Virus record (IMG/VR): IMGVR_UViG_3300035666_000025
Span: 1-56,592 of that record
Length of the DNA stretch: 56,592 nt
DNA from: a virus
Reading direction: 5' to 3' (one strand)
Part shown: positions 40,942-49,237 of the stretch, in pieces
How the letters are laid out: each line of letters opens with the position of its first letter
How positions within the stretch are numbered: the stretch's first letter is position 1
Notes under the pieces: generated by a model
Databases searched by the model: none
The model's input: the letters and a program-made list of their open reading frames with translations, nothing else
What the model was told of the DNA's origin: nothing
Position numbers and translations under genes: made by a program

Positions 40942-41381
40942 AGGAATGCCTTCGTTTCTAATGGGTTGCCCGTGATCTTGGCGATTACCTCATGATCGTT
41001 AATGATCATGAAAAGCGCCGGATCTTCACCTTGGTCTTCACCGGGAACTTTGACTTCCCAGCGATCACCGCCCCACTTAGGCACACGAATAAAGTCGCCT
41101 ACTCGGCACCACGCACCTTCAGGCCAAGGCTCCATCGAATCGCGCTTACGGAATGCCAGCGCTCCCATATCGACAACCTTGCCAATCTGCGTGTTCCACT
41201 TCTCTGTCTCTTTGGTCTCTTCAACTAGGACAATGCCTGCTTTGGTGGTTCTTTTCTTGGAGCGACGGATCTGTACCATCACACGGCCACCAAGAGGTTT
41301 TGCACCAGGATCTACGCTCGGAAATGCCCAAGCCATCTCAGCGTCGTCAGACGCTACTGGTTCATTCATATTCATCGTCAT
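40938..41381 (-). CDS. GroES-like co-chaperonin
   Basis: A 147-aa protein with the Cpn10 pattern after a 30-residue leader. It reads PLGGRVMVQIRRSKKRTTKAG, then GIVLVEETKE, a mobile-loop-like stretch, GKVVDMGALAFRK, CRVGDFIRVPKWGG, and ALFMIINDHEVIAKITG, matching PLGDRVLV...GGIVLP...G.V..VG...VG..V.....G...L..II...+.A.+. It has an ATGA-like overlap with the scaffold. T4 gp31 is the known phage precedent, replacing GroES for capsid folding. It probably retunes host GroEL for this capsid. Confidence 0.75.
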   Translation of the reverse strand: MTMNMNEPVASDDAEMAWAFPSVDPGAKPLGGRVMVQIRRSKKRTTKAGIVLVEETKETEKWNTQIGKVVDMGALAFRKRDSMEPWPEGAWCRVGDFIRVPKWGGDRWEVKVPGEDQGEDPALFMIINDHEVIAKITGNPLETKAFL

Positions 41382-41547
41382 CTCTCATTAAGTCATCAAT
41401 GATGTCTAGCGCCTTCTTGAGGCCTAGATGTTCTCCGACCATGCGCTGATACGCCTCCCATGTCGCTGCGTTTCCCGCTGCAAGGGCAAGGCCTATTTCA
41501 GCCTGGCGTGTCTTTAATGCGCCGATCAGATCCGAAATGGTTTTCAC
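41362..41547 (-). CDS. Small helical hypothetical protein (61 aa)
   Basis: Starts at GTG 41547 and overlaps the previous gene's TGA (GTGA). Its product is a pair of helices (ISDLIGALKTRQAEIGLAL, MVGEHLGLKKALDIIDDL) with an acidic end (DDDEYE). Small proteins of this type are common between portal and scaffold genes in podoviruses, with no function known. Confidence 0.6.
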   Translation of the reverse strand: MKTISDLIGALKTRQAEIGLALAAGNAATWEAYQRMVGEHLGLKKALDIIDDLMRDDDEYE

Positions 41548-41705
41548 TTTTTCTTAGGTGCTTGGCTCAGGCCTCCTTTGGCTTTGGGTTGCTGTTGCGT
41601 ACCCTTAGACTGCAGGCTTGTGCCGTCAAGGTTGGCTCCCATGGCGATGCGCTTGTGATACGGCACAGCTTCCATGTCTTTCAGGTTATTGGATGGTTGG
41701 GCCAC
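41544..41705 (-). CDS. Small basic protein with KGG tail (53 aa)
   Basis: A GTG at 41705 with AGGAG five to six bases upstream opens a 53-codon frame that overlaps the portal gene's 3' end by 20 bp and ends in GTGA coupling with the next gene. The product contains MEAVPYHKRIAMGANLDG and ends KAKGGLSQAPKKK, sharing the KGG flavour of other virion proteins. No family is recognised. SD, spacing and both overlaps support it. Confidence 0.55.
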   Translation of the reverse strand: MAQPSNNLKDMEAVPYHKRIAMGANLDGTSLQSKGTQQQPKAKGGLSQAPKKK

Positions 41706-44253
41706 GATTCACTCCTAAGTTGCGTTGAGCTTCGTTCTGAAGCTTGATTGCAGTCTCATACTGCTCTGCTTGTAACTGCTCATCTCGCTGCGTCAGACGG
41801 GCAGTTTCAATCCTCTCCTTGGTCAGATTGTTTGTGGCGTTAAGCGCTACATCCAACTGATCCCTTGCTGCTGCGCGTTGCTGCTCTGCTTGCATGCGTG
41901 CCATGTCAATCTGGCTACGTTGCTGCATGTCAGCACCCTTGAGTTGCATCTCAGCCTGGTCGCGCTGGGCACGGCGTTGGGTCTCAGCCAGGCTGGTTTC
42001 TTTGAGCACCTGAGCCTCGGGCGGAAGTTGCGGCTGCGGTGTTAGCTGCTTCATAGCGTCTAGCAACTGCTGCACAAGCGGTAGGATCTGCGAGAAGGCC
42101 TGCTCACTGTCTTGCTTTACATGCTGCGAGACAAGCGCCAGCGTCTTATCGATCTCTGGCGTCATGCGCTGGTTCTGGTACTCATCCTCATCCAGCGGCT
42201 TACCACGCAACTTGTGCATGTAGCCCTGACTGCGGTTGAGATACCAAAGCACCATGTGCTGCTTGATGTGCTCCAGTGCCCGCGGCAGGTAAATGCTTGC
42301 CATGATGGGATTGCCACCAAATGCCGGGTTGAGCGCGAAATCCAAGTGCGATTGGATGTGCGCCAGGTGGTCTTGGTGCATGTAAGCGTAGCCATTCTGA
42401 CCTAGTGACATGGCCACGTTCTCATCGATGGCCGATAGCTCATTAGGCGAGGGCGTATTCTTGAGCAACTCGTTGTAGGCAGGGATTTTTAGCTGCTTTA
42501 GGAGTCTTTCTTCAACGGCACGGCGGTCATAGAGGTCTGGTGCCTTGTCCGAGCGGGCCAATACCGCCTGAATCTGGGCCATGCGCTGGGTTTCGCTGAA
42601 AATATGCGGGTCAGAGACCGGAACCACGTCACCATTACGCTCAAAATCCTCAAGCTCAATCTTTAGGTCTGCAACAACCTCGCCTTTGCGCATATCTTTG
42701 AGATACCAGCGGTTTAAGCGACCCAAAACCTTGAGCAAACGCGCCTGCGAGGAGTGCAAACGACTGTGGATAGCAGAAAACACCGCGGCACCCTGCTCAA
42801 TGAGGGCTTGTGTGGTGCCTACAGGCGCTTGTGCGTTCACATCGGCTATCTTTTCCTCAGCCGTGGTCACAACGCCCTTTGTAGCCTTGTCTAACCAGCC
42901 TAGAAGCTCGAATAACACTGCCGATGGAGGGTTGAACGGCATGGGCATCGCAAGCTTGCGTATGTCGTCTACGCCTGGTGCCGCTTCGATCTCTACGACT
43001 TGCGTAATATCAACCTGTTGCGACTGACCAGAGACCTTGGCCGACTTAAACTTGAGTAATGCAGGCGCATTATTGATGTGCGCGGCATCCAAAAGCGCCC
43101 GCAAGCTACCCGTAAGCGCTGCTGACAGGCCACCAATCAGGTGCGGCATGCCAATCGCGTAGGCACCACGCCACGGAATGAACTTGTACTCGATAACCCA
43201 ATCCAACTTGGTCATCGTTTCATCGCCATCTTCCCAATTTCTGTACAAACCAATGACTTCGTTGTCCAGTTTGTCAATCATCAAGATGTATGGGGCCATC
43301 TCGCCGTCAGTAACGCTGTCTTCTTCGACTTCGAGGTAGGTGTAGGTGTGGAAAACCGTGCGTAAACCGTCGTCATTCTCGTCGTACTTGCGGCCTTCAA
43401 TCTTGTTGTTGGCCTTTTCCGCGTGCGTCTCGTCCGGCTCCATCGTGGCGCGAATAATTGACACGTCTTTGTACATGCCCGAGTCAATGCGCTGCTTAAA
43501 TTCAAACTCCGTGATCTCGTGGATCTCGGTAGCACGCTGCGCAGTGTAGAAATTAGACGCGGCAAACGGTATCAGGACCTTATCGATGGGCAAAAACTCA
43601 GCGCAAGGACGCTTTCTGCGCTCGTCATACCAAAGTTTTAGGTACTGCGAGCCACCAAGCGGCAGTTGGGTGAGCAATTGCTCTTGCTCGTCCTTAAATT
43701 CTTCGATCTGCTCGGTTAACTGCCAGTTCATCCAGTCGCGTTTGCGCTCGGCACGCTCTGTTTTGTCCTTATCAACCTTGCCTAAGATCTTGGTTTTGAC
43801 CGGACCATCAGGCGGGAAGAGTTCTTTGATCGCACGCGAGGCAAAATCCACGCACGCTTCAGCCATGGCCGGGTGGACAACCTTGCTGGCACCCATGAAT
43901 GTCGCGCCGCCGGGCGCATCTTTACCCATGCCGGTACGCTTGAGACCCTCTTCGTACTGCTTATCGCGGTCTTCGCGTGCTTGCTTGTCCTTGTCGATCA
44001 GGTTGACATACCGCATAGCCAGCGCTGACAGCTTGATGCTGTCAATTTTCTCGGCTAGGTTCTCGTAAAAGTCTGGCGACTCGTCTGGACCCTTCAGATC
44101 GTCAAAGTGAACCCGCACGGAACCATCGGGAAGCTCTTCAAGCTCTGCCGATTCTTCAGGCAACTCAACCTCAAGACCCTCTTCTTGATCCTCTTCATCC
44201 TGCATGGGATCAATGTAGCGGCCATATTCCTGCTCAATGGGCATCTCAGGCAT
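41686..44253 (-). CDS. Portal protein (P22/SU10-like)
   Basis: An 855-aa protein. It has an acidic N-terminus, a wing/stem region (LPLGGSQYLKLWYDERRKRP, LPIDKVLIPF, QRATEIHEITEFEFKQRID) and a clip-like core (LDWVIEYKFIPWRGAYAIGM, GSLRALLDAAHINNAPALLK). Toward the C-terminus is a long coiled-coil barrel rich in Gln/Ala/Arg (AQRDQAEMQLKGADMQQRSQ, AARDQLDVALNATNNLTKER). Size and the barrel are P22-like. It sits between the terminase/polyvalent genes and scaffold. Its start overlaps the polyvalent gene stop. Confidence 0.8.
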   Translation of the reverse strand: MPEMPIEQEYGRYIDPMQDEEDQEEGLEVELPEESAELEELPDGSVRVHFDDLKGPDESPDFYENLAEKIDSIKLSALAMRYVNLIDKDKQAREDRDKQYEEGLKRTGMGKDAPGGATFMGASKVVHPAMAEACVDFASRAIKELFPPDGPVKTKILGKVDKDKTERAERKRDWMNWQLTEQIEEFKDEQEQLLTQLPLGGSQYLKLWYDERRKRPCAEFLPIDKVLIPFAASNFYTAQRATEIHEITEFEFKQRIDSGMYKDVSIIRATMEPDETHAEKANNKIEGRKYDENDDGLRTVFHTYTYLEVEEDSVTDGEMAPYILMIDKLDNEVIGLYRNWEDGDETMTKLDWVIEYKFIPWRGAYAIGMPHLIGGLSAALTGSLRALLDAAHINNAPALLKFKSAKVSGQSQQVDITQVVEIEAAPGVDDIRKLAMPMPFNPPSAVLFELLGWLDKATKGVVTTAEEKIADVNAQAPVGTTQALIEQGAAVFSAIHSRLHSSQARLLKVLGRLNRWYLKDMRKGEVVADLKIELEDFERNGDVVPVSDPHIFSETQRMAQIQAVLARSDKAPDLYDRRAVEERLLKQLKIPAYNELLKNTPSPNELSAIDENVAMSLGQNGYAYMHQDHLAHIQSHLDFALNPAFGGNPIMASIYLPRALEHIKQHMVLWYLNRSQGYMHKLRGKPLDEDEYQNQRMTPEIDKTLALVSQHVKQDSEQAFSQILPLVQQLLDAMKQLTPQPQLPPEAQVLKETSLAETQRRAQRDQAEMQLKGADMQQRSQIDMARMQAEQQRAAARDQLDVALNATNNLTKERIETARLTQRDEQLQAEQYETAIKLQNEAQRNLGVNRGPTIQ

Positions 44254-47200
44254 ATTTCTTTCCTTTATTTACTGCTTTAGGCAACTCTTTTGCCATCTTG
44301 ACTACCATGGCCTGCACATCGGGGTTGTCAGTAAACCTTACCGTCCCGCCTTTTGCCTTAAGAAGACCAGGCTCGTCTTTTTTTAGTGGATTGAAAGCGG
44401 CAAAACGAGAGCGAACCTGCTTCGTATCAAATGGAATGACTACTCGGTGCTGTGCTCCACCGCCTTTACCGCCAGCATCTACGATGCCATCAAAGCCTAG
44501 CTTGCGAAGCTCTGCAGTGACTTTGTCTGGAATAGACGTCCAAACGTATGAGTTTTTGCCTTCAGCCATGTCCTTTTCAAGCTCTGCAACCCACTCTTTG
44601 GGGGTGAACCTGACATTTTTTGCCCATTGATCAGGGCCATACGCTTGCTTGCGAGTTCTGTCTTTTGCAAAAGCTTGTTTTAAGGCTGGAATGACTCTGC
44701 TCTCAATCACTTCAGCGTCTGTAGTCGTAAGCGGGTTGTTAAGCCTAGCCTTGCCCGTCAAAACGCCCTGCGCACTTGACCATGGAGCATTCTTTTGCGA
44801 GATTGGAAACGGGAAGCCTGCAAGTTCAAATACCTTGGCAAGCTGCTCCTCGTTGTTGTAAAGCGTTCCGCTGTCATGCCACATAATCCTGAGCGCTGTA
44901 AGCGGATTACCTTTAGCTTCGCGCTGAAGATAGTAATCAATCGTTTTGGGGTCCATGATCGAGCCGCCCATTCCCTCAGGGTGCAACACCAAGTCACCCG
45001 TTGCTTCTTGAGGGTTGGCGTATCCAATACGCTTAACCTTGGAAATAATTTCTTGCTGCTTTTCTCTTGGCAGGAAATAAAACGCCTTTTCGACAGGAAT
45101 ATCTTGATTGGATCTGTAGCCAAGGTTTTTGGCGCTAACCGTAAAATAATCAGCAACATTCCCTTCGTCTTGTGCAAGCCTTGACGTATCGCGCTTGCTA
45201 GTCGCATAGGTTGATGCCATTTGTTTGCTTTCAGTGCCAAACGGCATCGGACCTGATGTTGCCCTGCGCGGGTCTAACGCACCCTTCTCTAGCAAGCGAT
45301 CCAAGCGTTCTGTGCCATGGTAAAAATCTTGATAACCCATGGCTGCAGCACGCACATCTGGCGTGTTATCTGGCGGCAACCCTAGACCACCTTGCTCAAC
45401 AGGTAATGCGGCTGCACGCTGCGCTTCTAGCAGGGCTTTGTCTTGCGGCGCTTTGAAATTTTTAGCTGACGCAATATTCCCAACACGAGGGCTTTCCTCA
45501 ACCTTTACGGCTGGTTCTGACACGCTGACACTTGTCTTTTGCGGCGCGTCCTCTTTTGGAGCCTGCAAACGTAAGCGTTCTTGTTCCGCAGCCTTTCGTG
45601 CTAAAGCTTCGCGTCTAAATGCTGCCGTAGGAATGGCTTTGTAGTCATTTGCTAGTGACGCCTCTTGCGCTACATCACCTATTACATCAACCGCCTTGCC
45701 TAACTTCGACGCTTTCCCTATCGTCGCTGGTAAACCAATCATGGGAATCATGGATACGGCCTGACCGATCTTCTCTAAATCAGTGCCGCCAGCGCCAGAC
45801 ATGTACCCGCTTGCAAGTTGCGATGCGGCTGATACGGGAGCGCTCTCCTTAATGGCTTGCAGAGCCTTCTCAATATCTTCCCTGCCCTCACCAAAACCTT
45901 TGGCTTGCATGATGCTGCGGGGCATATCGCCACCACCTGACATGCGTACAACCATCGCTTGCACGTCGGGATTGCCGGTAAATCTCACCTTGCCTCCCTT
46001 GGCGTAAGGTTGCACTGGCGTCTTGCCAAACATGACAACGCTAGGCTTGGCTAGTCTTGGGCTTAAGTACCCGGCATAGCCATAGTCACGAATAAGCCGC
46101 TCTAGTGCGTTGGTAGCCTCAGCAGGCTGTGCTAATCCTTTGTTTGACGTGGATGTCATCGGTATGCGCGTGGTTTCGCGTGCAAGCATTTGCAGTTGCA
46201 GCGGATCTGCTGCCAAGTCATACAAGTTTTCGCCCATCGCACGGTACTTGTGCGGGCCAAGGCCAACCTCTGGCTCCATGTTCTGGCCGGCATAGAAGTA
46301 GGTCCGCGGCGATATAGCCCCATGCAATCCGAGTCTTGCTGCTTCCTCACCCTTGATGCCCGTGCCGTAGAACGACGGGTCAGTCTCGGTCAATCCTGCC
46401 TGCTTGCTGTAGTGCAGCATCGGTGTCGAGACTGTCGTTCCTTCCATGGGTTTAATCAGGGGGCGCAGATAGTCTGGCATTTCGCCAGCGTAGGACGTGC
46501 TTAAGAACTCTGGCGGCAGGAGCAAAGGCTTTTGCGGCGCAAACTGAAACGTCTCGTAAGCTTTGGCGATGTCCTTATCAATCTGCTTAACTTGCTCTGT
46601 TTGGCCACGGCGGTTGGCCTCGTAGCGCAGCGATTGCAACTCGTTGATGGTGCGCTTTAATGCGGCGTTAAGCGGCGTGTAGTTGACTGTGCTGTTCTGG
46701 CCTCGTGTCTCGGTACTCATAGCCAGGCGTGCCAGCGGCGAGTACATCTGACTGTGTGCAGCCCAAGCAATCTCCTCGCCCTTGGGACCGAACTCGTTGC
46801 CGTGAATAGCATGGCCGAAGAAGTCATGCACAGCGCGAAACTTCTCGTTCTCATTCAGTCCCGTCTTGGGATCAACATCCTTCAGGAAGGGGTGCTCATC
46901 ACCGCCCTGGAAGACGTAAAGGTGCTTGTTGCCGTATACGTCCTGCAGCATTTGCTTGCTGTTGCGGTAGTTGCCTTCACCTGCTCGGTGATAAGACAGG
47001 CTAACTGGCAAGCGCTTGAACTGCTCGTCAGTCTCCTTGGCCATTTGGCGGTATGCGGCTACCAGTAACTCGTCGTAGTTGGTTGCGCCAGACTGCTCGA
47101 TGACCTCGGGCATTTGCGTGGCGTACTGGCGGAAGATCTCTTGCTTGTAGCCGGGATCATCCGTGGTGGCCAGCATGAAGGTGCGGCCAATCGGTGCCTG

Positions 47201-49198
47201 CTTGAGGATGGAGCTTTCAGGCATGTCTGGCAACTCGTAAGGCTTGCCAGTGGTCTCCTGCGTGTAAGTGCTTGCGGCCTGACGAACAAAGTTCGCCGGG
47301 TCGCTCATCGCTTGCTTGACTGCCTCATCCGTAGTTGGTTGCGAAACATCGCTTCCAGTTCGTCCTGGGGCAACTGCTTCGTCCCGTACTCTTTCGACAA
47401 TGCCTCGACCCTCCCCTGCAGCCGCTTGAGAACGGCTAGGGCGGACTCGGTAGAACGGTCCTTCTGTGGTTGTTTCATAGGTGACTCCTTGGTCTGCCAT
47501 TGTGCTAGGCATAACTTGTCTTGGCGCTACCCCTTGTAGCGGTTTTGCCAACATTCCCTCGCCGCGCATCGCCTGATCAACGGGCCTTAACATTTCCTTA
47601 CCGGCAGTTTTTGCCGCTTGCCTGAGAGCGCCGGCAACACCCGTAGTCGGTGGCAGCATGGCCATTTGGGGCAAGAACGGTGGCAGCTTGAGGTCTGGTA
47701 TGTCCTCTAGCACGTTTGCGACTGCTTCAAGGTTCTCGATACCCTTCTCAGTCTGTGGCAAGCGAAGGTTCTCGGTAATGAATCCTTGCGCTGCTTCGCC
47801 AGCACGCTGGCGTGGTGTCGGATCTCTTGGGTCGCCGCTCTTGATCGCTTCCTTAACGAAGGTGCCAACGCCTACCGCGGGTGACGCTAAGGCACGGGCA
47901 ACGATAGGCGCACCAGTCAGCAGCACGTCCAGCCCGCCAGCAACTTGCGGTGCCACGCCCTCAATGTCTTGCAGGATGTTGCCTTGGCCATAGCCGGGTA
48001 GCGCACTGACGCCACGCTTGGGCGTCTTGCCCATGAACCTAGCCGTGGGGTCGCCACCGTCTTGCATGTGGACAGGGCCGCCTGCGGCCATCTCTGGCGT
48101 GCCATTGATCTCTAACATCTTGATGGATTCTTCTTCACCAGGGAAGACAACGAAGTTTGATGTGCCTTTGCCAGTGCCACGCGATCCTTGATCAAAATAA
48201 CGGATACCAGGAACGCCTAATTCCCTCATGTGCTCTGCAAATTCCTGCGGTTTAAGAGCGGCTCTTGCAATCTCAGATCCGAGCGGGTCTTTTTTCCCGT
48301 AAAGATCCATTGCCATATCACGAAGCGCATATTCGCTTTTATTAATAGCTTCCTGCACTGCTTTTGGCTGCTGACTTAGTGGCTTGTCCCAATCAAGCAT
48401 TTGGGCAATCTTTTCGTCGGGGATGTCTACTTTGTATAAAGCACCAAGATTTTTTTCGTATCCAAATTTAACGTCACGCCCAATTTCATCCAACCTTTTG
48501 AGCGCTTCAGGATTATTTTTTGCCGCTTGTTTAGCGTAATAAACTGTGTTGTGTGGAAACTGACCAGCATCACGCTTCCCTCGCTCAAGATACTTAAGAA
48601 CATCCAGATCTGTATCAGTAAGGTCTTGGCCCGCGATCTTGGTTTTTCCAAATTGCAAATAAGGCTGCTCAAAATTAGAAAGATCAGCTTGATATTTTTT
48701 TGCTACTTTAGGGTCCTCAGCAAAATACAGCCCATGACCAAAAGCCTGAGCGCCTTCGCCTGTGCCGATCTTGCTTGCATCAAACTTCTTGAACTTGTGC
48801 GGCGAACCATGGTAAGCAATCAGTTCTGCAATGCCTGGCACCTGCCCGACCTTAGACATCGCTGAAGCGTAAGCAAAGGGAGACAGTGCGCCAGCAATGT
48901 CGCCGAGCACGCTTGTAGCCTCACCTGTGCGGTAGGCTGAGGCAAGCCTCTCTGCTTGCGGGTCCATCACGCTGTAGCTTGGGTCCATCCCAAGATAGCC
49001 CTGAATAGCTTGGCGTGCAGGCTTGGCAGCAGCAAGCACTGCGGACTTGTCTACCTGCTCAGTGGCCCGCTTAACACCGGGTGGCAACTTACCGCCTTTA
49101 TCCATGTGGACGACACCGCCGTCCTTCAAGCCAAGCCGCTCACGCAGGCTAACCGTCCCGCCGTCCTTTAACCCAAGCCTTGCCCGTAAGTTGCTCAT
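44246..49198 (-). CDS. Polyvalent protein with three ADP-ribosyltransferase-like domains
   Basis: A 1650-aa protein. ART-like domain 1 (about 129-365) has AYHGSPHKFKKF, GTGEGAQAFGHGLYFAED and GIRYFDQGSRG, as in ADP-ribosyltransferases of polyvalent proteins. About 650-910 is a separate His-rich domain (VHDFFGHAIHG, GEEIAWAAHSQMYS, TETRGQNS). ART-like domain 2 (930-1055) has LHYSKQ, FYGTGIKGEE, and VVMFGKTPV. ART-like domain 3 (1290-1605) has DFYHGTERLDRL and FDGIVDAGGKGGG, RSRFAAFNP. KGG motifs flank these: VRFTGNPDVQAM and VRFTDNPDVQAM occur at about 1068 and 1622. It is probably packaged and injected; targets are unknown. Confidence 0.75.
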   Translation of the reverse strand: MSNLRARLGLKDGGTVSLRERLGLKDGGVVHMDKGGKLPPGVKRATEQVDKSAVLAAAKPARQAIQGYLGMDPSYSVMDPQAERLASAYRTGEATSVLGDIAGALSPFAYASAMSKVGQVPGIAELIAYHGSPHKFKKFDASKIGTGEGAQAFGHGLYFAEDPKVAKKYQADLSNFEQPYLQFGKTKIAGQDLTDTDLDVLKYLERGKRDAGQFPHNTVYYAKQAAKNNPEALKRLDEIGRDVKFGYEKNLGALYKVDIPDEKIAQMLDWDKPLSQQPKAVQEAINKSEYALRDMAMDLYGKKDPLGSEIARAALKPQEFAEHMRELGVPGIRYFDQGSRGTGKGTSNFVVFPGEEESIKMLEINGTPEMAAGGPVHMQDGGDPTARFMGKTPKRGVSALPGYGQGNILQDIEGVAPQVAGGLDVLLTGAPIVARALASPAVGVGTFVKEAIKSGDPRDPTPRQRAGEAAQGFITENLRLPQTEKGIENLEAVANVLEDIPDLKLPPFLPQMAMLPPTTGVAGALRQAAKTAGKEMLRPVDQAMRGEGMLAKPLQGVAPRQVMPSTMADQGVTYETTTEGPFYRVRPSRSQAAAGEGRGIVERVRDEAVAPGRTGSDVSQPTTDEAVKQAMSDPANFVRQAASTYTQETTGKPYELPDMPESSILKQAPIGRTFMLATTDDPGYKQEIFRQYATQMPEVIEQSGATNYDELLVAAYRQMAKETDEQFKRLPVSLSYHRAGEGNYRNSKQMLQDVYGNKHLYVFQGGDEHPFLKDVDPKTGLNENEKFRAVHDFFGHAIHGNEFGPKGEEIAWAAHSQMYSPLARLAMSTETRGQNSTVNYTPLNAALKRTINELQSLRYEANRRGQTEQVKQIDKDIAKAYETFQFAPQKPLLLPPEFLSTSYAGEMPDYLRPLIKPMEGTTVSTPMLHYSKQAGLTETDPSFYGTGIKGEEAARLGLHGAISPRTYFYAGQNMEPEVGLGPHKYRAMGENLYDLAADPLQLQMLARETTRIPMTSTSNKGLAQPAEATNALERLIRDYGYAGYLSPRLAKPSVVMFGKTPVQPYAKGGKVRFTGNPDVQAMVVRMSGGGDMPRSIMQAKGFGEGREDIEKALQAIKESAPVSAASQLASGYMSGAGGTDLEKIGQAVSMIPMIGLPATIGKASKLGKAVDVIGDVAQEASLANDYKAIPTAAFRREALARKAAEQERLRLQAPKEDAPQKTSVSVSEPAVKVEESPRVGNIASAKNFKAPQDKALLEAQRAAALPVEQGGLGLPPDNTPDVRAAAMGYQDFYHGTERLDRLLEKGALDPRRATSGPMPFGTESKQMASTYATSKRDTSRLAQDEGNVADYFTVSAKNLGYRSNQDIPVEKAFYFLPREKQQEIISKVKRIGYANPQEATGDLVLHPEGMGGSIMDPKTIDYYLQREAKGNPLTALRIMWHDSGTLYNNEEQLAKVFELAGFPFPISQKNAPWSSAQGVLTGKARLNNPLTTTDAEVIESRVIPALKQAFAKDRTRKQAYGPDQWAKNVRFTPKEWVAELEKDMAEGKNSYVWTSIPDKVTAELRKLGFDGIVDAGGKGGGAQHRVVIPFDTKQVRSRFAAFNPLKKDEPGLLKAKGGTVRFTDNPDVQAMVVKMAKELPKAVNKGKKYA

Positions 49199-49237
49199 GC
49201 TAGCCCCTTGTGTTGTGCGGATGATACTGCTTTCAGG

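Noticed and set aside
42581-43027. Plus-strand frame of 148 aa within the portal region
   Set aside because: Antisense to the portal coding sequence and lacking any domain pattern.
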